This document shows positions 32,862-41,368 of a DNA stretch of 64,000 nt, one piece after another. The translations under genes and the position numbers were made by a program. The DNA is from Pseudonocardia sp. DSM 110487 (lineage in GTDB: Bacteria; Actinomycetota; Actinomycetes; Mycobacteriales; Pseudonocardiaceae), in NCBI RefSeq assembly GCF_019468565.1, contig NZ_CP080521.1, positions 1,426,001 to 1,490,000 on the forward strand, given 5' to 3'. The number at the start of each line of letters is the position of its first letter. The stretch's first letter is position 1. Under the pieces are notes generated by a model. The model was not told the DNA's origin. It saw nothing but the letters and a program-made list of their open reading frames with translations, and searched no databases.

Positions 32862-33893
32862 GGTTCGGTCTGCCGACCCGGCGAGCCGCACGATGACGTT
32901 GCCGCGGTGCACACCGGCGAGGAGCTCGTCCTGGGCGGTGACAGCGCGTTGGAGTGGGCCGTCTAGGAGCGTGCGTGCGAACCTGATCCGGCCCTCGCCG
33001 TGCCACTTGGCGTAGTGGGTGTTCCAGGCCTCGATCTGCTCGGGGGTGTGCCTGGTGCTGAAGGGGTGGATCTGCACCTCGCGGGCGATCGCGGTCATGA
33101 GGTCGAGGCGGGGGTGCCCGCCGTCGCCGCCGCCGATCTGTCCGGCGAGGGTGCCGCACAGCGCGAATCGGGCACCCGGCGCCGCGTGCCGCAGCGCTGC
33201 CTCGAACTGGGAGCCGCCGATGGTGTCGAAGAAGACGGTGATGCCGCCGGGGGCGAGTTCGGTGAGCCGGTCGTCGAGGTCGTCGCTCCGGTAGTCGATG
33301 GCGGCGTCGAGGCCGAGCTCGGCGACGAGGTAGCGGGTCTTCTCGGGTCCGCCGGCGATGCCGATGACGGACGCTGCGCCACGTGCCTTGGCGATCTGCG
33401 CGGCCATCGACCCGACGCCGCCGGCCGCGCCGCTGACGAGGACGACATCGCCCTCGCCGACGGTGGCGATGTCCACGATGCCGTGGTAGGCGGGCACGCC
33501 CTGGTTGAGCACGTACTCGGGCCCGGGGAAGACGTTGTCGGGCACGGGGAACGCCTCGCCCGGACCCAGGATGCTCTCCTCGCGCCAGCCCGACATGTGC
33601 AGCACGACGGTGCCCATCGGCAGGTCGTCGGCGCGTGACTCGACGACCCTGCCGATCGCGGGGCCGTAGAGCGGCTCGCCGACCCGGAAGGCGGGCACCG
33701 GGATCTGGCTGGTCGCGAACATCAGATCGCCGCTGGCCGCGATCACCTGCTGGAACAGGTTTCGCACCCGAACCTGGCCGGCGGCCGGCTCCCGCGGAGG
33801 GAGCGTGACCACCTCGAGCACCGAGCTCGGCGGCTGCGCCAGGTCCGTGCGGTGCGCGCGCAGGACGACGGCGGATGGTCCCTGGACGATCAT
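32856..33893 (-). CDS. MDR-family NAD(P)H-dependent oxidoreductase
   Basis: A 345-residue medium-chain dehydrogenase/reductase of the zinc-free leukotriene B4/2-alkenal reductase-like type. It has VYNLFQQ-like N-terminal motifs with PVPAFRVGEPLYGPAIGRVVES. The tell-tale GVPAYHGIVDIATVGEGDVVLVSGAAGGVGSMAAQIAKARGA binds NADP(H). DYRSDDLDDRLTEL and FFDTIGGSQFEAAL follow. It would reduce an activated alkene or enone. It is third in a minus-strand row with two SDRs (34702 and 33906) and its stop overlaps the LysR stop. Confidence 0.88.
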   Translation of the reverse strand: MIVQGPSAVVLRAHRTDLAQPPSSVLEVVTLPPREPAAGQVRVRNLFQQVIAASGDLMFATSQIPVPAFRVGEPLYGPAIGRVVESRADDLPMGTVVLHMSGWREESILGPGEAFPVPDNVFPGPEYVLNQGVPAYHGIVDIATVGEGDVVLVSGAAGGVGSMAAQIAKARGAASVIGIAGGPEKTRYLVAELGLDAAIDYRSDDLDDRLTELAPGGITVFFDTIGGSQFEAALRHAAPGARFALCGTLAGQIGGGDGGHPRLDLMTAIAREVQIHPFSTRHTPEQIEAWNTHYAKWHGEGRIRFARTLLDGPLQRAVTAQDELLAGVHRGNVIVRLAGSADRTS

Positions 33894-33905
33894 GACGAGG
33901 GCCTC

Positions 33906-34646
33906 TCAGAGCTGGGTGCGGCCGCCGTCGACGGTGAATTCCGCACCGGTGGTGTACGTGGCTTCGAAGGCGAGGAATGCAGCCGCCCTGGCGAACTCGT
34001 CGAGGGTGCCGAAACGCTGCATGGGATTTTCCGCGACCACCTGCGCCTTGAACTGCTCGGCGGCTTCTTCGGTCATCGTCTTCTCGAGGATCCCCGTGTC
34101 GATGGGGCCGGGGCTGACCGCGTTGACCCGGATTCCGCGCGGAAGCAGTTCGCGGGAGAAGCTGCGGGCCATCGAGCGCAGCGCCGCCTTGCCGGCCGCG
34201 TAGACGCTGGTGTCCAGCATGCCGATGGCGTTCGCGGCCGAGGTGGTGAGGACGACGCCTGCGCCCGTGCTCAGCAGCGGGGCGAGCTTCTGCACGGTGA
34301 AGTAGGCGCCCTTGACGTTGACCGAAAACAGCTCGTCGTACACCTCCTCGGTCGTCGACTCGAAGGGCGTGGCGCCTGCGATGCCCGCGTTGACGAACAG
34401 GGCATCGAGCGTGCCGAGTTCGCCCTTCGCCCGGTCGGCCAGTGCATCCAGATCGGACAACGAGGCCACATCGCCGCGGACGGCCACCGCATTCTCACCG
34501 AGATCCCGCGCGGCGGCGAGCGTCGCCTGTGAACGACCGGTGATCACCACCCGGGCTCCGCCGTCCACCAGCAGCTTGGCCAACGCGAACCCCATGCCGC
34601 TGCCGCCACCCGTGATCACTACATTCTTGTCGCTGTACTCAGCCAT
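33906..34646 (-). CDS. Short-chain dehydrogenase/reductase
   Basis: A 246-residue classical SDR. The cofactor motif is VVITGGGSGMGFALAKLL (GxxxGxG), the strand end is ALFVNAGIAG (NAG), and the active site is Ser in VLTTSAANAIG plus YAAGKAAL (YxxxK). The C-terminal part has RVNAVSPGPIDTG and TGAEFTVDGG. It would oxidise an alcohol or reduce a ketone with NAD(P)H. It is 12 bases upstream of the MDR gene and presumably co-transcribed with it. Confidence 0.9.
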   Translation of the reverse strand: MAEYSDKNVVITGGGSGMGFALAKLLVDGGARVVITGRSQATLAAARDLGENAVAVRGDVASLSDLDALADRAKGELGTLDALFVNAGIAGATPFESTTEEVYDELFSVNVKGAYFTVQKLAPLLSTGAGVVLTTSAANAIGMLDTSVYAAGKAALRSMARSFSRELLPRGIRVNAVSPGPIDTGILEKTMTEEAAEQFKAQVVAENPMQRFGTLDEFARAAAFLAFEATYTTGAEFTVDGGRTQL

Positions 34647-34701
34647 GCCAGGATTCCTTCGTTCCTTCGCTTCGAACTGGCGTTCCGGAATGTCGGCGGC
34701 G

Positions 34702-35469
34702 TCAGCCCCTTGGGAATTCGCCGCCGTCCACGAAGAGATTGCTCCCGGTCAACCAGCTCGCCCGGTCGGACACGAGGAACAGCACCGCGTTGGCGATGTC
34801 GTCAGGCTGACCATCGCGCCCCAGCGGTGTGGTGTTGTTCGCGCCCGGCGCCACATCCAGGCGCGCCCACTGCTCCCGCGTCGCTTCGCCGCCGGGGGTG
34901 GCGGTTCTGCCCGGAGACACCGTGTTGACCCGGATTCCGAACGGGGCCAGCTCCGACGCCAGTCCCCGGCTGTAGGCCTCCAGCGCCGCCTTCGCGCTCA
35001 CGTAGTGCAGGAACGGTGGTGCCACGGTGGGGACCGCGGCCGACGAGACGTGCACGATCACCCCAGAACCCCGCTCCCGCATCCCCGGTGCCAGCAGCGA
35101 GTCCAGCCGCACCGACGCCAGGAAGTTCAGGTCGAGCGCGTCCTGCCACACCTCGTCGGGGATGGCCAGCGCGCCCTTGTACGGTCGCGCCCCACCCACG
35201 TTCTGGACCAGGATGTCCACGCCGCCGAGCGCCTCCTGCGCGGCCGCGGCGAGCGCCTCCGCTCCAGCCGCCGTCCGCACGTCGGCCTTCACGAAGGTAA
35301 CCCCCTCCGGCACCATGCTCGGCTCCGACCTGGCGGTCGTGAGCACCTCGGCGCCCGCCTCCAGGAACTGGCGCACGATGGCCGCCCCGATGCCGCGAGA
35401 ACCACCTGTGACCAGGGCCCGCTTTCCCGCGAGTTCTCGCGTTCCCGATCCATTTTCGACCATGGTCAT
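34702..35469 (-). CDS. Short-chain dehydrogenase/reductase
   Basis: A 255-residue classical SDR: ALVTGGSRGIGAAIVRQFLEAGA, LVQNVGGARP in place of the usual NNAG (Asn-Val-Gly), VIVHVSSAAVPT and YVSAKAALEAYSRG (YxxxK). The ending is SDRASWLTGSNLFVDGG. A double start (ATG-ACC-ATG) follows GAAAGGAC; the first is chosen. It heads the minus-strand set SDR-SDR-MDR. A second, degenerate SDR tail of the same type is at 19150. The 55-base gap to the next SDR suggests one operon. Confidence 0.9.
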   Translation of the reverse strand: MTMVENGSGTRELAGKRALVTGGSRGIGAAIVRQFLEAGAEVLTTARSEPSMVPEGVTFVKADVRTAAGAEALAAAAQEALGGVDILVQNVGGARPYKGALAIPDEVWQDALDLNFLASVRLDSLLAPGMRERGSGVIVHVSSAAVPTVAPPFLHYVSAKAALEAYSRGLASELAPFGIRVNTVSPGRTATPGGEATREQWARLDVAPGANNTTPLGRDGQPDDIANAVLFLVSDRASWLTGSNLFVDGGEFPRG

Positions 35470-35927
35470 GCCTCAAGTCCTTTCGATTACGTGTTCGTCC
35501 CTGCCAGCGCGAATCTTCCGCAGCTTGTCGAGCTGTTTCACGGTACGTCCGGAAAAGCTCGAGACGCAAAGACGAAATGTCAGCAGGCGCCATAGGTGAT
35601 CCCTATGGCGCCTCGCCCCTCCGCAGGCGACCGGCGCAGGATGGAGGCGGCCCCGGCCGCACGTGTACCTCGCCCGCGCGTTCCACACCCGCTCGATCAG
35701 GGCCGGGGTGAGCACCTCCGAGCGCGGCGGCCGACCGGTGCACGCGCGTGTGCCTTGTGCGGGCTGAGCAGTGATGAGCAGTGATTGGTCTGTCCCGCGA
35801 ACAACGGGGTGCGGACGATGGGGCCACGAGCACGGCGCGGTGCTCGAATCCGGCCGTCGAGGAACCGCATGACTGCGCCTGCGGTGTCGAACGGTCGCTC
35901 GAAACGCTCCCCAGAAAGGCAACTCAA
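35470..35927. other. Divergent intergenic region between SDR set and ABC transporter operon
   Basis: No protein-coding gene is supported in these 458 bases. The main element is the 27-base palindrome at 35586-35612. A smaller direct repeat TGAGCAGTGA occurs twice in tandem near 35767. Both operons probably start within this region. Confidence 0.6.
35586..35612. promoter_or_regulatory. Perfect 11-bp-arm palindrome, candidate operator
   Basis: GGCGCCATAGG (35586-35596) is repeated as its exact reverse complement CCTATGGCGCC (35602-35612) around TGATC. It lies between the divergent SDR and ABC-transporter operons. No T-run follows, so it is less likely to be a terminator. A dimeric repressor operator is the favoured reading, though the centre is asymmetric (5 bases). 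Confidence 0.7.
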
Positions 35928-37157
35928 ATGAGTGGGAAACGCGCAATCATCGCGCCCGTCGCGGTGCTCGTCGGGGCGGCACTGCTCGCGGCGTGCGGTA
36001 CGAACCGTTCGGAGGGTGCCGCCGGATCGTCGTGCGACACCAGCAAGGGAACGCTGGTCGTCGGTTTGATCGCGCCGCTGTCGGGTGGGTTGTCGGCCAT
36101 CGGCCTCGGCATGCGGAACTCGGCAGACCTGGCCATCGACCAGGCGAACGAGAAGTGCACGGTTCCGGGTTACCGGCTGGCGTTCGCGCCGGAGGACGAC
36201 CAGGGCACACCGCAGGTGGCCGCCCAGGCGGCGACCAAGCTGGCATCCGATCCCGACATCGCGGCTGTGGTCGGGACCTACAACTCCTCGACGGCGCAGT
36301 CCGTGGCTCCGATCCTGGCGCAGCGGAACATCGTCCAGGTGTCGTCGGGCAACACGGGTCCGGCGCTGACCTTGGGCGAGGCGGCGACGACGGCGCCCCG
36401 ACGACCGTTCCCCACGTACTTCCGGCTGTCGACGACGGATCTCGTGCAGGGTCCGTTCGGCGCGCAGTACCTCGTGCGGGAGGCGGGCAAGAAGAAGATC
36501 GCCGTGATCGACGACGGAAAGACCTACGGCGTCGGACTGACCGAGCAGTTCGTCGTGGAGGCCGAGCGGCTGGGGGCCGACATCGTCGCTCGGGAGAAGG
36601 TGGGGGAGAAGGACACCGACTTCTCCAGCGTGATCGCGAAGATCCGACGGCAGGCGCCGGACGCGGTGTACTACGGCGGTGAGTACCCGGTGGCCGGGCC
36701 GCTGTCGAAGCAGCTCGCGGACGCGGGTCTGGACGTCACGGTGATGGGCGGCGACGGTATCGCCGACAAGCAGTACGTCACCCTGGGCGGGCGGCAGGGC
36801 GATCTGGCCACGAACATCGGTGCGCCGGCCGCGAGCCTGCCGAGCGCGAAGGCGTTCACGGATGCCTATGCGGCGGCGGGCTACGCGGAGCCGGCCAGCG
36901 CGTACGGCGTGATGACCTACGACGCGGCGAATGTGATCATCACCGGGCTGGCGAAGGTGGTGCGCAGTGGCGATTTCGACGACTCCAGCCGCCGGCGCCT
37001 GGTGGATGCGGTGCAGCAGACCGACCTGAAGGGCGCCAGCGGCACGGTGGCGTTCGACGAGTTCGGCGACACCACCAACAAGGTGCTGACCATCTATTCG
37101 GTGCAGGGCGAGGAGTTCGTTCCACTGGAGACCGGGACCTTCACGTCGTCGAGCTGA
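35928..37157 (+). CDS. Branched-chain-type ABC importer, substrate-binding lipoprotein
   Basis: A 409-residue periplasmic-type binding lipoprotein of the branched-chain amino acid (LivJ/HAAT) family. The signal peptide ends in a lipobox LLAAC. The mature protein begins with a short polar linker, then LVVGLIAPLSGGLSAIGLGMRNSADLAID, VVGTYNSSTAQSVAPI, YFRLSTTD and VAVIDD-type core motifs of family members. Family relatives in actinomycetes also bind aromatic acids, amides and urea, so branched-chain amino acids are not assured. It is first of an ordered set SBP-permease-permease-ATPase-ATPase, 36 bases before the permease, with AAAGG upstream of its ATG. The ligand is probably the compound processed by the downstream enzymes. 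Confidence 0.92.
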   Translation: MSGKRAIIAPVAVLVGAALLAACGTNRSEGAAGSSCDTSKGTLVVGLIAPLSGGLSAIGLGMRNSADLAIDQANEKCTVPGYRLAFAPEDDQGTPQVAAQAATKLASDPDIAAVVGTYNSSTAQSVAPILAQRNIVQVSSGNTGPALTLGEAATTAPRRPFPTYFRLSTTDLVQGPFGAQYLVREAGKKKIAVIDDGKTYGVGLTEQFVVEAERLGADIVAREKVGEKDTDFSSVIAKIRRQAPDAVYYGGEYPVAGPLSKQLADAGLDVTVMGGDGIADKQYVTLGGRQGDLATNIGAPAASLPSAKAFTDAYAAAGYAEPASAYGVMTYDAANVIITGLAKVVRSGDFDDSSRRRLVDAVQQTDLKGASGTVAFDEFGDTTNKVLTIYSVQGEEFVPLETGTFTSSS

Positions 37158-37193
37158 CCTCGGTCCCCACGAGGTCGTGGAGGGGCTACCCGC

Positions 37194-38123
37194 TTGCTGT
37201 CCACGCTGCTGTCGCAAATCGTCAACGGGCTGGTGTTCGGCTCGCTGATCGGGTTGATCGCTCTGGGCTACACGATGGTCTACGGCGTCATCCAACTGAT
37301 CAACTTCGCGCACGGCGAGGTCTTCATGGTCGGCGCCTACAGCGGGCTGGCGATGTTCACCTACCTGCTGCCCGTGTTCGTCCAGCGGCAGTGGTACCTG
37401 GCGCTCCCGCTGCTCCTGATCGCGGGGGCCGCGGGGGCGGCGGGCGTGGCGCTGCTCATGGAGCGCTTCGCCTACCGGCCGTTGCGCGACGCACCAAGGC
37501 TCGCTCCCCTGATCACCGCGCTGGGTGTCTCGGTCGCGCTGCAGGAAGCGGTGCGGGTCGGCTACCCCGGCGCCACCGCGGCCATCCCGTTCCCCGACGT
37601 GTTCGTGACCGGCACGCTGGTCGTCCCGATCGGCGACGGGGTGCCGATCTCGTACTCGGGCCTGTTGCTGATCGTGGTCTCGCTGGCTTTGGCCGTGGCG
37701 CTGCACCTGTTCGTCGAGCGTTCCCGGACGGGGCGAGCGATGCGCGCCACGGCCCAGGACCGGGACGTCGCGCGGCTCATGGGCATCGACCCCGACCGGG
37801 TCGTCGTGCTGACGTTCGTCCTCGGCGGCGCGCTGGCGGGCATCGCCGGTGTGCTCTACGGCGGGTTCCTCAACAACATCAACGTCGATATGGGCTTCCA
37901 GAACGGCATCTTCGCGTTCACCGCCGCGGTGCTGGGTGGGATCGGGAGCATCCGCGGCGCCGTCGTGGGGGGCCTTGCGATCGGCCTGGTCAAGTCCCTC
38001 GGCGGGCAGTACCTGCCCGGAGGCTCGGCGTACGACTACGTCTGGATCTTCGTGGTGCTGATCGTGGTCCTCGTGTTCCGGCCGCAGGGCTTCTTCGGTG
38101 AGACGGAGCGGGTGCGGGCATGA
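37194..38123 (+). CDS. Branched-chain-type ABC importer permease (LivH-like)
   Basis: A 309-residue membrane permease with the LivH-type pattern. The first helix is LVFGSLIGLIALGYTMVYGVIQLINFAHGEVFMVGA. The EAA-like loop is in GRAMRATAQDRDVARLMGIDPDRVV and the end is GSIRGAVVGGLAIGLVKSLG. About eight hydrophobic segments. The start is a TTG at 37194 behind GTGGAGGGG, the only in-frame initiation codon before the first helix. Its stop overlaps the next permease gene (ATGA). Confidence 0.92.
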   Translation: MLSTLLSQIVNGLVFGSLIGLIALGYTMVYGVIQLINFAHGEVFMVGAYSGLAMFTYLLPVFVQRQWYLALPLLLIAGAAGAAGVALLMERFAYRPLRDAPRLAPLITALGVSVALQEAVRVGYPGATAAIPFPDVFVTGTLVVPIGDGVPISYSGLLLIVVSLALAVALHLFVERSRTGRAMRATAQDRDVARLMGIDPDRVVVLTFVLGGALAGIAGVLYGGFLNNINVDMGFQNGIFAFTAAVLGGIGSIRGAVVGGLAIGLVKSLGGQYLPGGSAYDYVWIFVVLIVVLVFRPQGFFGETERVRA

Positions 38124-39760
38124 CGAAGAAGCTGGCAACGCCGTTGCGCCTCGGCGGGAGCGTGCTCGCGATGCTGGGCGCCCTGCTGCCGTGGGCGACC
38201 TTCGTGCTGAACGACGGCCCGTACCCGGGGCTCGCGACGCTGGAGTTCTTCACCGAGCCGTGGGCCGTCTCGGGTTTCCGGCTGCACCTGCTGCTGTTCG
38301 GGCTCGCCGGGATCGTGCTGGCGCTGCTCGCGATCCCGGGGCGCGACCGCGTCCTGCGGCCGGTCGGTATCGGCATCGTCGCGGTGAGCGGAGTCAACGG
38401 GCTGTACATCACCGTCCGGGGTGGCGGTCTCGGGGCGATCACCGTGGCCGACGGCGAGGTCGCGTTCGGTGCGGTCGTGGCGCTGGCCGGTGGCCTGCTC
38501 CTGATCGCCGGGGCGATGGCGGGAGACCTCGACAGCGGCCCCAATTACGAGTGGCGGCTCGACGCGTGGGTGGAGCGGGCGATCCTGCTGGTCACGTTCG
38601 TGCTGCTGCTCCTGCTCGTGGCGGCCGTGCTCACCAGCGGCGGCGCGGGCAGCGCGTCCGGCGGCTACTCGGGCGCGGTGTTCCTGTCCTTCGTCGGAGC
38701 CGTCGCGGGGCTGCTCGCGGCGCTCAGCGCGTCCGGACTGGTCGGCTGGATCAGCGCGGTGTCCGAGCGGCACCGTGTGTTCAGCGTCGTCGTCCTGCTG
38801 GCGGTGGCGCTGCTGCTGCCGCTCACCGAGGCCGGGTCCGAGTACTGGATGACGGTCGCGGCGAACGTCGGCGTCTACGCGGCCACCGCCGTCGGGCTCA
38901 ACATCGTCGTCGGCCTCGCGGGGCTGCTCGACCTCGGTTACGTCGCTTTCCTCGGCATCGGCGCCTTCGTGGCCGCGAACCTGTCCGGTGCCGCGGCATC
39001 ACAGGTGGGGATCGCGCTGCCGTTCCCCCTGGTCATGGTGATCGCCGCGATCGTGGCCGGGCTCGTCGGCGCGATCGTCGGATCGCCGACGCTGCGGGTG
39101 CGCGGCGACTACCTGGCGATCGTCACGCTCGCGTTCGGCGAGATCTTCGTGCGCAGCGCGCAGAACGACATCGGTGGCCTGACCGGGGGTTCCAACGCGA
39201 TCCCCGGCATCCCACCCGTCGAGCTGTTCGGCACCACGTTCGACAGCCCGATCGGCATCGGCCCGCTGGAGCTGCCACCCGGCGTCCTCTACTACGTGCT
39301 GATCGTGCTCGTCGTGGCCGCCGTGATGCTCGTGTTCGGCAACGTGAAGGACTCCCGGCTGGGCCGGGCGTGGATCGCGATCAGGGAGGACGAGGACGCC
39401 GCCCGCGCGACCGGAATCCGCACCGGGCGGATGAAGATCCTCGCGTTCCTCATCGGCGCGATGCTGGCCGGCTTCGCCGGGGCGTTCTTCGCGCACAAGA
39501 CCGCGACGGTGTCGTACGAGAGCTTCCGCTTCCTGGAGTCGGTCACGCTGCTGGCCGCGGTGATCCTGGGCGGCATGGGCACGGTCCCGGGTGCCGTGCT
39601 CGGCGCGTCGATCCTGTTCGTGCTGCCGGAGAAGCTGCGGGAGTTCGCCGACTACCGACTGCTCCTGTTCGGCATCGCGCTCGTCCTCATCATGCGGTTC
39701 CGGCCGCAGGGACTCGTGCCCGACGTGCATCGACCCACCGTCAGGGAGGAGGGTCGGTGA
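38120..39760 (+). CDS. Branched-chain-type ABC importer permease with N-terminal membrane extension (LivM-like)
   Basis: A 546-residue permease. The C-terminal 320 residues are the LivM core: ATAVGLNIVVGLAGLLDLGYVAFLGIGA, GSPTLRVRGDYLAIVTLAFGEI, NVKDSRLGRAWIAIREDEDAARATGI and GGMGTVPGAVLGA. In front is an extra block of about 230 residues with five or six hydrophobic segments, longer than in typical LivM proteins. It starts with LRLGGSVLAMLGALLPWATFVL. The function of the extension is unknown. The start overlaps the preceding permease and its stop overlaps the ATPase start. Confidence 0.9.
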   Translation: MTKKLATPLRLGGSVLAMLGALLPWATFVLNDGPYPGLATLEFFTEPWAVSGFRLHLLLFGLAGIVLALLAIPGRDRVLRPVGIGIVAVSGVNGLYITVRGGGLGAITVADGEVAFGAVVALAGGLLLIAGAMAGDLDSGPNYEWRLDAWVERAILLVTFVLLLLLVAAVLTSGGAGSASGGYSGAVFLSFVGAVAGLLAALSASGLVGWISAVSERHRVFSVVVLLAVALLLPLTEAGSEYWMTVAANVGVYAATAVGLNIVVGLAGLLDLGYVAFLGIGAFVAANLSGAAASQVGIALPFPLVMVIAAIVAGLVGAIVGSPTLRVRGDYLAIVTLAFGEIFVRSAQNDIGGLTGGSNAIPGIPPVELFGTTFDSPIGIGPLELPPGVLYYVLIVLVVAAVMLVFGNVKDSRLGRAWIAIREDEDAARATGIRTGRMKILAFLIGAMLAGFAGAFFAHKTATVSYESFRFLESVTLLAAVILGGMGTVPGAVLGASILFVLPEKLREFADYRLLLFGIALVLIMRFRPQGLVPDVHRPTVREEGR

Positions 39761-40632
39761 ATCCCGCCGACCTGTTCCAGGCGAACGATCCGCCCACCGA
39801 GGTGCTCGAACCCGTCACGGACGTGCTGCCCCGGGTTCCTCCGGGGAGCGGTGGTGGACCGCTCCTCGAAGCAAGTGGAGTCACGATGGCGTTCGGTGGG
39901 CTGAGAGCGCTGACGGACGTATCGTTCCGCCTCGCGGAGGGCGAGATCATCGGCCTGATCGGACCGAACGGGGCGGGCAAGACCACCCTGTTCAACTGCC
40001 TGACCGGCCTCTACGCGCCGACGTCGGGCACTGTGGCGCTGCGCGGCAAGCGGCTCCCGCAGGACCCGGCGCTGGTCACCGAGCAGGGCGTCGCGCGGAC
40101 GTTCCAGAACATCCGGGTCTTCCCCAGCATGACCGCCCAGGAGAACGTGCTGGTCGGCCGGCACGTCCGCATGCGGCAGAGCCCGTTGTCGTCGCTGCTG
40201 CACGGTCGGGCGTTCCGGCGCAGCGAGGCGGAGGCGGCCGAGCGCAGCGCGGAGCTACTGGCGTTCGTCGGGTTGACCGGGTTCTCCGACGAGCTGGCCC
40301 GCAACCTGGCCTACGGCGACCAGCGCCGTCTGGAGATCGCGAGGGCGCTGGCGACCGATCCGGCGGTGCTGCTGCTCGACGAGCCGACCGCGGGGATGAA
40401 CGCGCAGGAGACCGACGCCACCCGGAACCTGGTCTTCGCGATCCGCGACCTCGGCGTCTCCGTCGTGGTCATCGAGCACGACACCAAGTTCATCTTCCGG
40501 CTGTGCGACCGGGTGCTCGTGCTGGTGCGGGGCGAGGTCCTGGTGGAGGGCACCCCGGACGAGGTGCGGGGCGACCCGAGGGTCATCGAGGCCTACCTCG
40601 GGACCCCGCCCGACCGAGCGGAGCGACGATGA
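39757..40632 (+). CDS. Branched-chain-type ABC importer ATPase (LivG-like)
   Basis: A 291-residue ABC ATPase. Walker A is GPNGAGKTT, the signature is LAYGDQRRLEIARAL (LSGGQ replaced by the LivG-typical YGDQR) and Walker B is VLLLDEPTAGMN. An unusual 45-residue N-terminal leader with Pro/Glu-rich composition precedes the domain. The helical insert contains LSSLLHGRAFRRSE, typical for LivG. GTG at 39757 overlaps the permease stop. It pairs with the LivF-like ATPase directly downstream. Confidence 0.93.
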   Translation: MNPADLFQANDPPTEVLEPVTDVLPRVPPGSGGGPLLEASGVTMAFGGLRALTDVSFRLAEGEIIGLIGPNGAGKTTLFNCLTGLYAPTSGTVALRGKRLPQDPALVTEQGVARTFQNIRVFPSMTAQENVLVGRHVRMRQSPLSSLLHGRAFRRSEAEAAERSAELLAFVGLTGFSDELARNLAYGDQRRLEIARALATDPAVLLLDEPTAGMNAQETDATRNLVFAIRDLGVSVVVIEHDTKFIFRLCDRVLVLVRGEVLVEGTPDEVRGDPRVIEAYLGTPPDRAERR

Positions 40633-41363
40633 GTTTCCTCGAGGTCCACGGCCTGACCGTCGCCTACGGCGCGATCGAGGCGGTGCGGGGGGTGACGTTC
40701 TCCGTCGAGCGCGGGGAGATCGTGAGCCTGATCGGCAGCAACGGGGCGGGCAAGACCACCACGCTGCGCACCATCTCCGGGCTGCTGCGTCCGGTGTCGG
40801 GTGAGGTGCTGCTGGACGGAGAGCCGATCCACCGGCTGCCGGCGCACGAGATCCTGGCCCGCGGTGTGGCGCACAGTCCGGAGGGGCGGCGGTTGTTCAC
40901 GCGGATGACCGTGGAGGAGAACCTGCGCCTCGGGGCCTACACCCGCCGTGACGAGCACGGCGTCCAGGAGGATCTGGAGAAGATCTACACGACGTTCCCG
41001 GTGCTGGCGCAGCGGCGGCGGGACAAGGCGGGTCTGTTCTCCGGCGGCGAGCAGCAGATGCTGGCGATCGGGCGGGCGCTGATGTCGCGGCCGCAGCTGT
41101 TGATGCTCGACGAGCCGTCGATGGGGCTCTCCCCGATCATGACGCAGAAGATCTTCGCGACGATCCGCGGGCTGCAGGCCGAGGGCACCACAGTCCTGCT
41201 GGTCGAGCAGAACGCCCTGGCCGCGCTGGCGTTGTCGCAGTACGCCTACGTCATCGACCTCGGACGCAACGGGGTGTCCGGAACGGGCCATGAGCTGCTC
41301 GCCGACCCGCGCGTCCAGGAGGCCTACCTCGGCGACGCCGTCACCGGCCCGAGAGGAGAGTGA
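40629..41363 (+). CDS. Branched-chain-type ABC importer ATPase (LivF-like)
   Basis: A 244-residue ABC ATPase. Walker A is GSNGAGKTTTLRTI, the signature is FSGGEQQMLAIGRALM and Walker B is LLMLDEPSMGLSP with the downstream VEQNALAALALSQYAYVIDLG expected for LivF. ATG overlaps the LivG-type stop. It completes the importer. Ten bases later the alcohol dehydrogenase ribosome site begins within its last codons, so transport and metabolism genes are coupled. Confidence 0.94.
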   Translation: MSFLEVHGLTVAYGAIEAVRGVTFSVERGEIVSLIGSNGAGKTTTLRTISGLLRPVSGEVLLDGEPIHRLPAHEILARGVAHSPEGRRLFTRMTVEENLRLGAYTRRDEHGVQEDLEKIYTTFPVLAQRRRDKAGLFSGGEQQMLAIGRALMSRPQLLMLDEPSMGLSPIMTQKIFATIRGLQAEGTTVLLVEQNALAALALSQYAYVIDLGRNGVSGTGHELLADPRVQEAYLGDAVTGPRGE

Positions 41364-41368
41364 CCATC

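Noticed and set aside
35767..35790. Tandem TGAGCAGTGA as an iteron or operator
   Set aside because: Only two short imperfect copies, with no relation to either flanking start. The stronger candidate is the palindrome at 35586.
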